A DNA stretch of 34,113 nucleotides from Candidatus Woesearchaeota archaeon. Lineage in GTDB: Archaea; Nanobdellota; Nanobdellia; Woesearchaeales; UBA10107. The DNA lies in assembly GCA_016935155.1 (NCBI GenBank), contig JAFGRQ010000008.1, forward strand, positions 1 to 34,113. Reading direction: 5' to 3'. Of this stretch, positions 1-8,907 are shown piece by piece. The translations under genes were made by a program, and so were the position numbers. The notes beneath the pieces are model-generated. The model did not search any database. It saw nothing but the letters and a program-made list of their open reading frames with translations, and had not been told where the DNA came from. The stretch's first letter is position 1; every line of letters starts with the position of its first letter.

Positions 1-2094
1 TCCTCTAACTATGACTGTATTTCCATAAGCTTCCAATCCTGTTGTATTTACTTTAATTATTGGAGCAAATTTATCTGTGTCTGTTTTTTGTTTGAACATT
101 TCTGTAATGAAAGGCATGTAACCAGCAGCTGCCAAAAATCCTGCTGCAATTATTGCCAATGCAAGTATAACTAAAATCAATCCAAGCAAAGCACTCCAGA
201 ATCCGCTTTTTTGTGCTTTCTGGGTTTCTTTTAGTTGCTGTTTCTGAAGCTTCATTGCTTCTTTAAGCATTTTTTCTGCTCTCTTTTCTTCTTCTCTTTT
301 AGCTCTTAATTCTTTGTTGAATTTTGCAACTTCAGCCCTTCTTATTCTCGCATTTCTCCATGCTCTTGAAATTCTTCTTCCGAATATTGCCCAGAACAGT
401 GCAAGCAACAACAATGCCGCAACAACAGCAAGTACGATCCAATATTTTACTGCAAGAACAATCATTTCCTGCATCAATGTCATTTCTCTCAATTTAATTA
501 CAAGTTTTGAAGAGAATCCAATTCCTTCTCCTTTAACCGTAGCAACTAATTGAGTTACATAATCTCCAATTTCATTTTTCTCTTGAGCATTAGTTGTGAT
601 TTTTGTTACAGCAGTTTCTCCCGGCTGTAGTGTGATTGTGCTAGCTTCCAATTTTGCGAATGCAACATTCCCGATTGTTAAATCATAAGTTGCTGGGAGT
701 ATTCCGTCGTTTGTTATTTTAACTGGAATTGAACCAGCACCAAATAAAACTCTCGAATATCCAATTTTGATTGATGCTTTGTAAGCATCTTCTGGTGAAA
801 TGACTTTGAATTTCAAAACATCGCTTATTTCCTGTGCAGTTTCAGCAGATTTCGCTGTGAATTTAACTTGATAAGCTCCCGTTTCATTTGCCTTTGCAGT
901 TATTGTGAATGTTTTTGTTTCTCCAGCTTTCAAAACTGTTTTTTGAGCGTCGCTCGAAACCCAAACAGGAGATTCCATTACAAATTCATAAGTGTCTTGT
1001 TTTGTTCCTGTATTTTTAACAGAAACTTTGTATGTTTGAGTGTGTCCTTGAACCAAAATATCGGCAGGAACATCAATATTCAAATCAGAATCATAACAAT
1101 TTTCAACAATTATCTTGCTTTCTCCTTCTTTTACAACATCCCCTCTTACTGAAACAATTTTAACGTCAGCAAAGTACTCTCCCGGATTTGTTGGATTTAA
1201 TGCAACAAGCTGAGTTGTTCCTTTTGAATTTCCGCTTAGTTCAACCTTGTATGCTTCTTGTTTAAGCCAGGAAGGACCCGAAACTTTTACATCGTATTGG
1301 TTAAGGAATTTAACATTATTTTTTATTTCAATTGGAACAGAAGCTTGCTTGTAATTACAAACAACATTTTCTGCAGGTATTTTTACTTCGTAATCATAAG
1401 CTTGAGTAATATCTAACGTGACTTTAGCTTCTGCAAGATATTGAGTTGTTCTTGCAAATGAAAGGAAGGTGATTTCTTTGTTTCCGTAAATTCCGCAGTC
1501 AGGATTTATGAAAACATCAACCTGTTTTTGTTCTCCTGGATTCAAGACGATAGAAGGTGTGCTTAATGTTGCATATTCTTCAAGTCCTTTAACTCCAAAA
1601 TCATAAGTTTCTGTGAAATCTCCCGCATTTTTGATATCGAAGCTGAATTGTGCAACTTCACAAGGATTTATTTTTGCGATTGGAGTTTTGATGTTAACAT
1701 TTACGTTTGTGCATTTGTCAACCGCAACGTTGTGTTTTATTGTCTTGGCTTTTCCAAAATCAGTTATTACTGTTGTTTCAATATAGTAATTTCCTGTTCT
1801 GCTGCCAGGTGCATAATAAACATAAACATATTTTGTTTCTCCTGGCTGTAATGAAAATCTTGAATCAGAATAAGTTGTGAAATCTCCAGCAGAACCAACT
1901 GCAGATAGCGAGTAAACACTTTCAATATCTCCTGTGTTTGTTACAATAACTGAGTTTGCTGTGACAGAAAAAGAGCAAGCAGCAGGATTAAGCGTTGTTG
2001 ATTGAATAGTAAAGTCTTCGCTTAGTGCAAAAGCCGATGTTAAACTAAGAACAAATATTGCTAAAATCAACCACAATGAATTAAGTCTTGACAT
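1..2094 (-). CDS. Secreted/membrane-anchored protein with repeated beta-sandwich (NPCBM-associated/CARDB-like) domains, C-terminus cut by window edge
   Basis: The reading frame is open from an ATG at 2094 on the minus strand to the window edge (698 codons, no stop). It begins with a signal peptide (hydrophobic run LWLILAIFVLSLTSAFA). About six repeats of roughly 90 residues follow. Each has phrases such as LQPGETKYVYV or LKAGETKTFTI and NTGDIE/NTGTKQD, typical of NEW3/CARDB-type Ig-like domains (COG1470-like proteins). A first membrane helix lies near residue 548-570 (YWIVLAVVAALLLLALFW), then about 60 very basic residues of likely cytoplasmic helix, then a second helix near 628-660. Chain after that would again lie outside. 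The start follows GGAG and GGTG ribosome-binding motifs. It is divergent from ttuA. Function is not identifiable beyond a surface scaffold or adhesin; the architecture resembles the 18340-21726 protein. Confidence 0.85.
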   Translation of the reverse strand, partial: MSRLNSLWLILAIFVLSLTSAFALSEDFTIQSTTLNPAACSFSVTANSVIVTNTGDIESVYSLSAVGSAGDFTTYSDSRFSLQPGETKYVYVYYAPGSRTGNYYIETTVITDFGKAKTIKHNVAVDKCTNVNVNIKTPIAKINPCEVAQFSFDIKNAGDFTETYDFGVKGLEEYATLSTPSIVLNPGEQKQVDVFINPDCGIYGNKEITFLSFARTTQYLAEAKVTLDITQAYDYEVKIPAENVVCNYKQASVPIEIKNNVKFLNQYDVKVSGPSWLKQEAYKVELSGNSKGTTQLVALNPTNPGEYFADVKIVSVRGDVVKEGESKIIVENCYDSDLNIDVPADILVQGHTQTYKVSVKNTGTKQDTYEFVMESPVWVSSDAQKTVLKAGETKTFTITAKANETGAYQVKFTAKSAETAQEISDVLKFKVISPEDAYKASIKIGYSRVLFGAGSIPVKITNDGILPATYDLTIGNVAFAKLEASTITLQPGETAVTKITTNAQEKNEIGDYVTQLVATVKGEGIGFSSKLVIKLREMTLMQEMIVLAVKYWIVLAVVAALLLLALFWAIFGRRISRAWRNARIRRAEVAKFNKELRAKREEEKRAEKMLKEAMKLQKQQLKETQKAQKSGFWSALLGLILVILALAIIAAGFLAAAGYMPFITEMFKQKTDTDKFAPIIKVNTTGLEAYGNTVIVRG

Positions 2095-2119
2095 TTTCAC
2101 CACTCCTTAATGGTTCTTA

Positions 2120-2142
2120 TATTTAAACGTTTCTATTTAAAC
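2120..2142 (-). promoter_or_regulatory. Tandem TATA boxes for the leftward surface-protein gene
   Basis: The 9-mer TATTTAAAC occurs twice on the plus strand (2120-2128 and 2134-2142), exactly 14 bp apart. On the minus strand these are two GTTTAAATA TATA-like boxes. The proximal one would give an almost leaderless transcript from the ATG at 2094. The distal one would give a short leader carrying the GGAG/GGTG ribosome-binding motifs at 2098-2106. Confidence 0.5.
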
Positions 2143-2237
2143 AAAATAGCTTATATTGGCTTAAAGTGGCTTAGACTGCCGTTCTGGCCGTTTCGAATGT
2201 TTAGATAAATTGGGCAAAAGTACTGCTGTTTGGTAAG

Positions 2238-2247
2238 TATTATAATA
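2238..2247 (+). promoter_or_regulatory. TATA box of ttuA-rnp3
   Basis: TATTATAATA is centred about 26 nt upstream of the ATG at 2269. That is the spacing expected for a leaderless archaeal transcript, and it decides the start: the in-frame TTG at 2230 lies upstream of this box and would not be on the mRNA. Confidence 0.55.
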
Positions 2248-2268
2248 CACTGCTTTGTTATTTGTTTC

Positions 2269-3183
2269 ATGGAATTCAAAGACACTAGCAAGTTATCTGA
2301 TGAAAAGTTCGTTCAATTCTTTGAGAAAAGAGTAGATGAAACTATCAAAAAATTTAGGCTTTGCAATAAAAATCAGAAAATTTTGGTTGCAGCATCTGGA
2401 GGAAAAGATTCAACTGTGCTGTTGCATGTCATGAAAATTCTCGGTTTTAATGTTGAGGCGGTTACTGTTAACTCACACATAGGATGTTATTCCGATGAAA
2501 GTATTGAAAATCTGAAATCATTTTGCTCAAACGAGAAAATTAAACTCTACGAAATATCTGTAAGAAAAGAATTTGGATGTTCTGTTTGTTATTTAGTTTC
2601 AGTGATGGAAGAAAGAGGAATGAAAAAAAGTTCATGTTCTGTTTGCGGAACATTGAGGAGATATTTATTGAATAAATTTGCAACAAAAAACAAAGCAAAC
2701 GTAATCTTAACGGGACATAATTTAGATGACGAAGCAGACGGAATGATGATGGCTTTATTTATGGGGAACACAAAACAAATTGCACGGTTAGGACCAATCA
2801 CAACAAAATCAGATTTTATTCAAAGAGCAAAACCGCTTTACTTCTTGTTTGAAGATGAAGTTGAAAGATACTCGAAAATCAAAAAATTTGATGTTCATTA
2901 CGGCTGGTGTCCATGTTCAACAAAAGGAACAAGAAGATTTTATTATGAATTGGAATTAAGTCCGGAAAGAAAATTTAATTTGGTTAAAAATACATTGGAA
3001 AAAACACCATCATTAAGAAAAAAATACCTAAATTCAGAGGTAAAATCATGCTCAATATGCCACGAGCCAGCATCAAATGAAATCTGCCAGACATGCAATA
3101 TTTTATCAATAGTAAAAGACATTTCAAAGAATGTCGATTTAAAGAAAGAGGAGAGAATACAGCAGAAACTGGTGTGCAAATGA
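2269..3183 (+). CDS. ttuA: tRNA 2-thiolation enzyme, TtuA/NcsA family PP-loop ATPase
   Basis: This is a 304-residue protein of the TtuA/Ncs6 group, which adenylates tRNA uridine and transfers sulfur (s2U/m5s2U). The ATP PP-loop SGGKDS is at residues 43-48. The cysteines expected to hold the catalytic Fe-S cluster are C123 and C126 (SSCSVCGTLRR) and C214 (YGWCPC). LTGHNLDDEAD at 148-158 is the conserved second ATP-site motif. A C-terminal zinc finger is formed by C261, C264, C273 and C276. The usual N-terminal zinc ribbon is absent: the first 28 residues contain no cysteine and start directly in the helix before the PP-loop. An extra CSVC pair sits at 104-107. The ATG at 2269 was chosen over an in-frame TTG at 2230 because of the TATA-box position. 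The gene overlaps rnp3 by ATGA. TtcA is a less likely identity because the C-terminal zinc finger matches TtuA. Confidence 0.88.
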   Translation: MEFKDTSKLSDEKFVQFFEKRVDETIKKFRLCNKNQKILVAASGGKDSTVLLHVMKILGFNVEAVTVNSHIGCYSDESIENLKSFCSNEKIKLYEISVRKEFGCSVCYLVSVMEERGMKKSSCSVCGTLRRYLLNKFATKNKANVILTGHNLDDEADGMMMALFMGNTKQIARLGPITTKSDFIQRAKPLYFLFEDEVERYSKIKKFDVHYGWCPCSTKGTRRFYYELELSPERKFNLVKNTLEKTPSLRKKYLNSEVKSCSICHEPASNEICQTCNILSIVKDISKNVDLKKEERIQQKLVCK

Positions 3184-3686
3184 AAGATGTTGTAATATCT
3201 AACGGAAACGAAGAAGAGTTCATAGAGATGGCAGAACGTCTTGGTTATGATGAATTAACTTTTGTTACAAATAAAACTTTAAACTTAAAATCTTCAAAAG
3301 TAAAAGTAAGTTTCGAAAAAAACATATTCAAAAGCGATTTGAACAAAGACAGGAATTTAATCGAAAGCAAAAAAGCTTCAATGATTTATGAACTTGAACA
3401 GGATTTAAAAAAAGACAAAACTCATTACAGAAATTCAGGATTAAATCACGTTTTGGCTGAATTAATGAACAAGAAAAAAGTTTCTTACGGATTAAGCTTT
3501 AATCAAGTTCTTGTTGCTTCAAAAGAACAAAGAGCAAGATTATTTGGAAGAATGATGCAGAACTTAATGCTGTGCAGGAAATACAAAGTTAATGTTGTAT
3601 TAGCTTCTTTTGCTCGGCATCCTTCAGAAATGAGGGATTTCAATGATTTAGTTTCTTTTGCCAGAGTGCTCGGTTTAAATGGCTAG
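3180..3686 (+). CDS. rnp3: RNase P protein component 3 (Rpp30/p30 family)
   Basis: A 168-residue protein of the archaeal p30 subunit of RNase P, which has a degenerate PHP/TIM-barrel fold and helps the RNA subunit trim tRNA 5' ends. The family signature is at the C-terminus: RARLFGRMMQNLMLCRKYKV followed by VVLASFARHPSEMRDFNDL and SFARVLG. This matches the p30 pattern of an Arg-rich helix, then the strand with S.A..P.EMR...DL...a..LG. The start is the ATG inside the ATGA overlap with ttuA; a longer in-frame ORF from 3093 would lie inside ttuA and is not favoured. At 168 residues it is shorter than the usual 200-plus, in keeping with a reduced genome. Pairing with a tRNA-modifying enzyme makes this a tRNA-maturation operon. 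Confidence 0.82.
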   Translation: MKDVVISNGNEEEFIEMAERLGYDELTFVTNKTLNLKSSKVKVSFEKNIFKSDLNKDRNLIESKKASMIYELEQDLKKDKTHYRNSGLNHVLAELMNKKKVSYGLSFNQVLVASKEQRARLFGRMMQNLMLCRKYKVNVVLASFARHPSEMRDFNDLVSFARVLGLNG

Positions 3687-3699
3687 AAGCCTTAATTCC

Positions 3700-3714
3700 C
3701 ATAACATTTAAATA
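3700..3714 (+). promoter_or_regulatory. Promoter (BRE/TATA) of the glycine-rich giant gene
   Basis: CATAACATTTAAATA lies about 40 nt before the ATG at 3753, giving a leader of some 15-20 nt with the ribosome-binding motif AGAGGG at 3742-3747. Its first 11 bases (CATAACATTTA) recur exactly at 12116-12126 in front of the other giant gene. Confidence 0.6.
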
Positions 3715-3752
3715 CCTTAAATCGTGTTTTGTGTATAACAAAGAGGGTTTGG

Positions 3753-6700
3753 ATGAAATCGAGATTTTTAGTGGCGTTTTCAGCGGTTTTCTTTTTATTA
3801 TTCTCTTTTGTCCATGCACAGCCACTTTGCGAAATGAGTGAGTTGTTCTATAAAGATCAATCTGGTACGTATTCTATGACAATTCCGCAAGAAACAAACA
3901 AAATTTTAGTTGAAACATATGGTGCTGGCGGAGGAGGAGCAGGAGGAATTATGACGTGTTATGCACTTATGCTTAATGGCAAAATTATAGGAATCGGCGG
4001 TAAATGCGGATATGGTTCCGGCGGCGGCGGCGGCTCGGGAGCATACGAAAAAAGCGTTATTGATGTTCAAGAAGGAGATACAATTTCTGTTGTAGTTGGA
4101 GCGGGAGGTTCAGGAGGTTCAGCAAGATTTGTTCCTTGGACCGGAGGAGAATCTTGGCATGGCGGATATGGCGGTGCCGGAGGTCAAGCGTCTACAGTTA
4201 CTATTTCAACAAGTCAAGGAACATATGTTGTTAGTGCAGCTGGAGGCAATGCAGGAACTGGCGGTGGAGCAAGAGCGGCACCAGGAGCAGGAAGCGGAGG
4301 AAATGGCGGTTCAGGAGGAGCAGGAGCAACAAATGGGAAGAATGGCGGAGCGGGCACAGGCGGCGGTTATGATTATAAAGAATATCATTCAGATTGGGTT
4401 TTCGGTGGTGGTTATGGTGGTGCGGGCATATTGCCTAACATAGGGAGCGGAGGAAATGGCGGAACTTCGGGAGGAGCAAGTTATTATGTTGCAAATGGTG
4501 ACTCAGGAAAAGCAGGTTCTGTAAATATTTCGTCATTCAAAGGAGATTGTTGTGGTCTGATTCCATACGAGTATCTTTCAGAAAAATTCGATGAAGAAGA
4601 TGTTCAATATACCTCATACTCTGCTGAACAGAAGGAATTGATTAATGGTTGGACTTTGATGAATCACAATGGTTTAGATGGAACTATTGCAGGAGTAATG
4701 ATTGTTAACACTGATTCAAATGAGAAAGTTTCAGGAGATAGTTCCTTGCACATGAATTTTGCAGCAGAAACAGGAAATGATGCTTATGTTAAAAAAACAG
4801 TTTCATTTTCTCCCGGAACATATGTTTTTTCGGCTTATGTTAAGTCATCATCATTGACTGCACCAAGAGATTATTCTGCTGCTCACGGGGTGCCTTCTTT
4901 GGTAGGCAGAGTTTATTTTGCTGAACCGGGAAAAACACCACCTTATCCAGTAATAAGTGATGTTTTTTATTATGATGCTTCCGAATGGAAAAAAATACAG
5001 TTCGAGTTTACAATTACACAATCAAAGAGATTAGATCTTTCCATCGGCGCAGGTTATGGTTCATTAAAAGGAGATTTGTGGATTGATAGCATCCTAATAG
5101 TTAGAAAAGACGGAGGCGATTTAGGAAAGACGTCCCAAGACGGAAATTATCTTTGCATATTCAAAGGAGGAGATCAACTAGATGAACAAAATTGGGAGTG
5201 GAAATCAGCAACTTCTTCAATGTATGAAATTCTTCAAGTGGGAACAACACACGATGCAATTTCAAACGGAATGCAGTGGTCTGCTTGCAATCCCGGGCTG
5301 AATTTTCTTCCATTTAACGTTTTAAATGAATACACAGGAACAGATTTGGATCCGCCATTTGATCCATCTTACGGTTTTGATGATTTGTCAACTTATGGAA
5401 CAAATCTTGATGATTCATATTCTCCCAACCAAGAGGAGGAATACGGCAGTTCAATTTTAAATGGCGAGGTTTATGCTGATGACGTATTTTCAGGGGTAAC
5501 AATATCAGAACCGGTTATTTTGCCGTACCAAACTGTTTCACTCGGAACAGGATCACAGCTCGGACTGCAAGTCATTCCAAACGAGGCAATTCTGAGTAAG
5601 ATTTTCTTGAATCTAAGAGTTTCCAGTCCAGCAGAAGAGGCGGTAATTCTGAAAGATTCTATTTTGGTAGGAGATACAGATGACGGAGAATTTGTCTGGA
5701 AGTCAACAGACCATAATGAAAGACAGGCAAAGATAGAAATCTTGCAAAGTGGACCGGCAAGTTTTGCAAATATAAGCGAAATGCCAGTTCTTCTTCCCGA
5801 AGGATTAATGGCTGGAAAACATTCTTTGAACATAACAACAGTCACAATGTCTGCCGGAGCAGGAATTGCGAGAAGTTATGTTTTTTCAGATGCTTTTGTA
5901 GTTCCAGAAAACCAGATGATAGACAACAGGGTTGATCCATTCAAAATATATCCCGGAAGATTCCTGTGCAGTCAAGAGGGCGGAAACGAAAATTCTGATG
6001 AATTTATCGGAGGAATCACGGAATGCTGCGGTCCGGTATATGCATCTTGCAAAAATACAAATAAAAATTACTCAAGAATTTCGGGCGGACCAAATACACT
6101 AGTAAAAGACTACTATGGCGGAGATTTCACAAGGAATAGGGTAATGAGGGTCGGTTTTGATGTTGATGATTTCAGTAATTACGGCTACGGATTTGACGAT
6201 TTGATGATAAATTCATGGAAGGGATACGATGCGCTTGAGTTTGACTTCGCAATAGCAGAAGGAAGAACACAAAACCTCAAGCTAAAAATTACAGACAGTT
6301 CAGGTAATGCTGTCTTTGATGATCTGGTCATAAAGTATTCTTTGTCAGGAAACAGCTATGATGACTGGCACCATGTAAAAATTCCGCTGACAGATTTAAT
6401 GACAAAAAATAGAATAGATGAATTATTCTTTTACTCTTTGAAAACAGAATTAATCAGCGAAGCGGGAACAGACCGGGCATCACAGCCGGCATTCGGTGAC
6501 AATCGTTATTATATTATTTTTGCAGTCGACAGATTTTATTTGACCTCTGCTGATTCTTCGTTGCAAGAGCAATTTTGCGTTAGCGATTATGGAAAGTATG
6601 TTTATGTGTCTAACGACGGGTGGACTCAGGAAACAGGTTCAAGCAAAGTCGGAAGATGGACAACAGATTTAGACGAAGAAAGAGATGCCTGCAATAATGT

Positions 6701-8903
6701 AGCATCATATAAATGGACATCAAAAACCCCATACGGAGACGGAGACCAAACACTTTGCTGCGGAGATGACCAAGGAAATAATCTGTTGTCTGAAAATTTC
6801 TACAAAGACAATGGCGGATGCTGGAATGGAATGTATGTCGCAAACAATACCGTAGTTGATGTAAGTGTGAAGATTTCAGAAACAGAAGAACTTCCTGAAG
6901 AAACAACTCCGGATGAAACGGGTCTTTGCGGCAACGGCATCATAGACCCAGGAGAACATTGTGATGATGGAAATACGGAAGCTGGCGACGGGTGCTCTCC
7001 AGCTTGTATACTTGAGGAATGTTGTTTGTCGTTTGATAATGGCATATGTACTCTTGCTAAAATAGACGGAACGCCCTGTATTGGTGGAATATGTGACGGT
7101 ACAGGAAAATGTGTTTCTAGTTGCGGAGACGGAATAGTGGACCTAGGAGAACAATGCGACAGCGGAGCAAGTAACAGCGATAGCATACCAAATGCTTGCA
7201 GAACCAATTGCAAATTGCCTTATTGTACTGATGGAGTAAGAGATACCGGCGAAGATTGTGATGATGGAAATGCCGTAAATAACGATGGATGTCCAAATAC
7301 ATGTAAGTTAATAGATTCAGATGGCGATGGTGAAGTAGATGAAGCGGATTTTTATAAAACAAATTTATTATTTTATGACGGAGAATTCTGGGGATGCAGT
7401 TTAAATTCAGATGCAAAATCAGAAATAGAAAATAAATTCCAGTTCATGAAAGACAATGCTGGATTTTTCGATTGGTTGGTGAACCAAGACATGTGGTCTC
7501 CATCTGTGGAAAATGAAGAAACACTATGCAAAAATAAAGGAGATTATTACTGCGACAATTTGGTTTCAGTTCCAAGATGGAAAGACGCATTCGAATACAG
7601 CGATACAGAAAAAGTGGATACCGAAAAGAAATTATCAACAATTCTAGAGAGCAATTTATGGCCTGTCGAATACTACAATGAAATGGAATTCGGAGAAAGA
7701 AAAGCGTTGCCGATAAATAACCTTTGTTGTCCAGCATCATTTTGTTTGAACGGAACGACTTGCGAAAATTCATCAGAATATGTAAACAATCCAAAGAAAC
7801 CTCCAATATTCATGACTTACGGAGAAACGGGATTGAGATGTGGAAGAGACGGCGAATGGCATATTGCTTCGTTGAAACCGGATTATTACATGGAAGACAC
7901 AGGGTATTGCACTTCTGAAACCGACTGTTATGTTGATGCCACGCATCCATGTTTGGTTTCAGGAAATTGGTCTTATGAAGGCGGAAAGGACAGAATGTGC
8001 ATGGATGGAGATTGGACAACAAGAACGAAATATGTTGCGGCAAAATTATTGGAATATGCCGAAGGATTTGATGAATACTCCCTATACTGCGATTCTGCAG
8101 AAAATGCAATGGACGAAACAATCATGGCGGGAGAAAAATCAATAGATTTCAATTTAATAAATTCAGAAAGTTCATATGGTTACTTATTTACGGGAGATTA
8201 TACAAACAATATTTGTGTATTAAGATTTGGAAGCAACGTTATTGTCGGAACATCATTGAATCTGCCGATAAATGATACGATATATCCCGTTTACAGGGTG
8301 TTCGGGTTCAATAATTCAGAGGAAATGATTGTCAAAGATAAAAAAGTAGATGATTATGAAACGACAGACGATGACGGAAAAGAGAGAATAGAAAAAATTT
8401 ATTCGTCAACAAGATCGGGAGAATTGTTTTATTCGAGCGGAAAGCAGGTAATGTTTTACTCAGTAAGCGATGTTCCGGAAATAGATGCGACGTGGTTTGA
8501 AAGTATTTTGGATTTTGTATCCCATCCAATTTTCTCTCTGGGAAATGCAGTGAGCGGAATTTTTGCAGGCTCAGGCCACGTTCCGTTGGAAACACTTGAA
8601 AAATACCAGGACTTTGACAAGCTTTACGTTGCAAAAAAAGGAAGCAAAATTATTTTGGGTGTAAATGAGATGAAATATGATGCGGCCGAAGGAGAACTGC
8701 TGACGTCGATGGCAATACAATACACAGGATTTGACTCGGACGTCTGCTTGGCGGTAGCAGGAAGGGAGAAAGATTTGAATGTAGAGTGCACAACAGCAAC
8801 AACAAACGGAATAAAAACAGATACGATTTTTGCAGCAGAACCTGACGAGTCATTCTTCGATAATGTCTGGCCTGACTTGACAGCCAAGACAAGGATAAAG
8901 TAA
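3753..8903 (+). CDS. Giant secreted glycine-rich, Cys-rich putative adhesin (1716 aa)
   Basis: Signal peptide (MKSRFLVAFSAVFFLLFSFVHA) followed by a glycine-rich domain at about residues 45-260. Its GAGGGGAGG blocks and phrases such as DTISVVVGAGGSGG resemble the Gly-rich adhesin/tail-tip domains of bacteria and phages. Next come a jelly-roll, carbohydrate-binding-like domain (about 270-453) and a second beta-sandwich (about 780-930). A CCGDD motif lies near 1000. Two to three DUF4215/myxo-type disulfide repeats follow at about 1058-1190 (CGNGIIDPGEHCDDGN, CGDGIVDLGEQCD, CTDGVRDTGEDCDDGN). A roughly 520-residue Cys-containing C-terminal region is not recognised. There is no C-terminal membrane helix, so it is secreted or held by partners. 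The ATG at 3753 with a ribosome-binding motif is preferred to the in-frame TTG at 3729. The next gene starts 4 nt after the stop. Adhesin is inferred from domain types only. Confidence 0.85.
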   Translation: MKSRFLVAFSAVFFLLFSFVHAQPLCEMSELFYKDQSGTYSMTIPQETNKILVETYGAGGGGAGGIMTCYALMLNGKIIGIGGKCGYGSGGGGGSGAYEKSVIDVQEGDTISVVVGAGGSGGSARFVPWTGGESWHGGYGGAGGQASTVTISTSQGTYVVSAAGGNAGTGGGARAAPGAGSGGNGGSGGAGATNGKNGGAGTGGGYDYKEYHSDWVFGGGYGGAGILPNIGSGGNGGTSGGASYYVANGDSGKAGSVNISSFKGDCCGLIPYEYLSEKFDEEDVQYTSYSAEQKELINGWTLMNHNGLDGTIAGVMIVNTDSNEKVSGDSSLHMNFAAETGNDAYVKKTVSFSPGTYVFSAYVKSSSLTAPRDYSAAHGVPSLVGRVYFAEPGKTPPYPVISDVFYYDASEWKKIQFEFTITQSKRLDLSIGAGYGSLKGDLWIDSILIVRKDGGDLGKTSQDGNYLCIFKGGDQLDEQNWEWKSATSSMYEILQVGTTHDAISNGMQWSACNPGLNFLPFNVLNEYTGTDLDPPFDPSYGFDDLSTYGTNLDDSYSPNQEEEYGSSILNGEVYADDVFSGVTISEPVILPYQTVSLGTGSQLGLQVIPNEAILSKIFLNLRVSSPAEEAVILKDSILVGDTDDGEFVWKSTDHNERQAKIEILQSGPASFANISEMPVLLPEGLMAGKHSLNITTVTMSAGAGIARSYVFSDAFVVPENQMIDNRVDPFKIYPGRFLCSQEGGNENSDEFIGGITECCGPVYASCKNTNKNYSRISGGPNTLVKDYYGGDFTRNRVMRVGFDVDDFSNYGYGFDDLMINSWKGYDALEFDFAIAEGRTQNLKLKITDSSGNAVFDDLVIKYSLSGNSYDDWHHVKIPLTDLMTKNRIDELFFYSLKTELISEAGTDRASQPAFGDNRYYIIFAVDRFYLTSADSSLQEQFCVSDYGKYVYVSNDGWTQETGSSKVGRWTTDLDEERDACNNVASYKWTSKTPYGDGDQTLCCGDDQGNNLLSENFYKDNGGCWNGMYVANNTVVDVSVKISETEELPEETTPDETGLCGNGIIDPGEHCDDGNTEAGDGCSPACILEECCLSFDNGICTLAKIDGTPCIGGICDGTGKCVSSCGDGIVDLGEQCDSGASNSDSIPNACRTNCKLPYCTDGVRDTGEDCDDGNAVNNDGCPNTCKLIDSDGDGEVDEADFYKTNLLFYDGEFWGCSLNSDAKSEIENKFQFMKDNAGFFDWLVNQDMWSPSVENEETLCKNKGDYYCDNLVSVPRWKDAFEYSDTEKVDTEKKLSTILESNLWPVEYYNEMEFGERKALPINNLCCPASFCLNGTTCENSSEYVNNPKKPPIFMTYGETGLRCGRDGEWHIASLKPDYYMEDTGYCTSETDCYVDATHPCLVSGNWSYEGGKDRMCMDGDWTTRTKYVAAKLLEYAEGFDEYSLYCDSAENAMDETIMAGEKSIDFNLINSESSYGYLFTGDYTNNICVLRFGSNVIVGTSLNLPINDTIYPVYRVFGFNNSEEMIVKDKKVDDYETTDDDGKERIEKIYSSTRSGELFYSSGKQVMFYSVSDVPEIDATWFESILDFVSHPIFSLGNAVSGIFAGSGHVPLETLEKYQDFDKLYVAKKGSKIILGVNEMKYDAAEGELLTSMAIQYTGFDSDVCLAVAGREKDLNVECTTATTNGIKTDTIFAAEPDESFFDNVWPDLTAKTRIK

Positions 8904-8907
8904 TTTC

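Noticed and set aside
868-1152. Plus-strand frames opposite the first gene (also 314-553 and 1648-1851)
   Set aside because: They lie antisense to a continuous, well-supported minus-strand protein with a signal peptide and repeats, and their sequences are low-complexity without recognisable domains.
2230-2268. 13-residue N-terminal extension of ttuA from a TTG
   Set aside because: The TATA box lies downstream of this TTG, so the extension would not be transcribed; it also supplies no zinc-ribbon cysteine pattern.
3093-3179. 29-residue N-terminal extension of RNase P p30
   Set aside because: It lies wholly inside ttuA coding sequence; the ATG in the ATGA overlap gives the expected family start.
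4096-4443. 115-codon plus-strand frame of E/Q-rich sequence
   Set aside because: It is an out-of-frame reading of the glycine-codon-rich part of the 3753-8903 gene; the composition is a by-product of GGA/GCA repeats and there is no ribosome-binding motif.
3960-4500. Repetitive DNA considered as a CRISPR or tandem-repeat array
   Set aside because: The repeats are irregular GGA/GGC codon runs of a glycine-rich protein; there are no constant-length repeats and spacers.
6927-7316. DUF4215/myxo-type repeats as a sign of bacterial contamination or chimeric assembly
   Set aside because: The frame is continuous and flanked by archaeal-style promoters and archaeal information genes; such repeats also occur in archaeal surface proteins.
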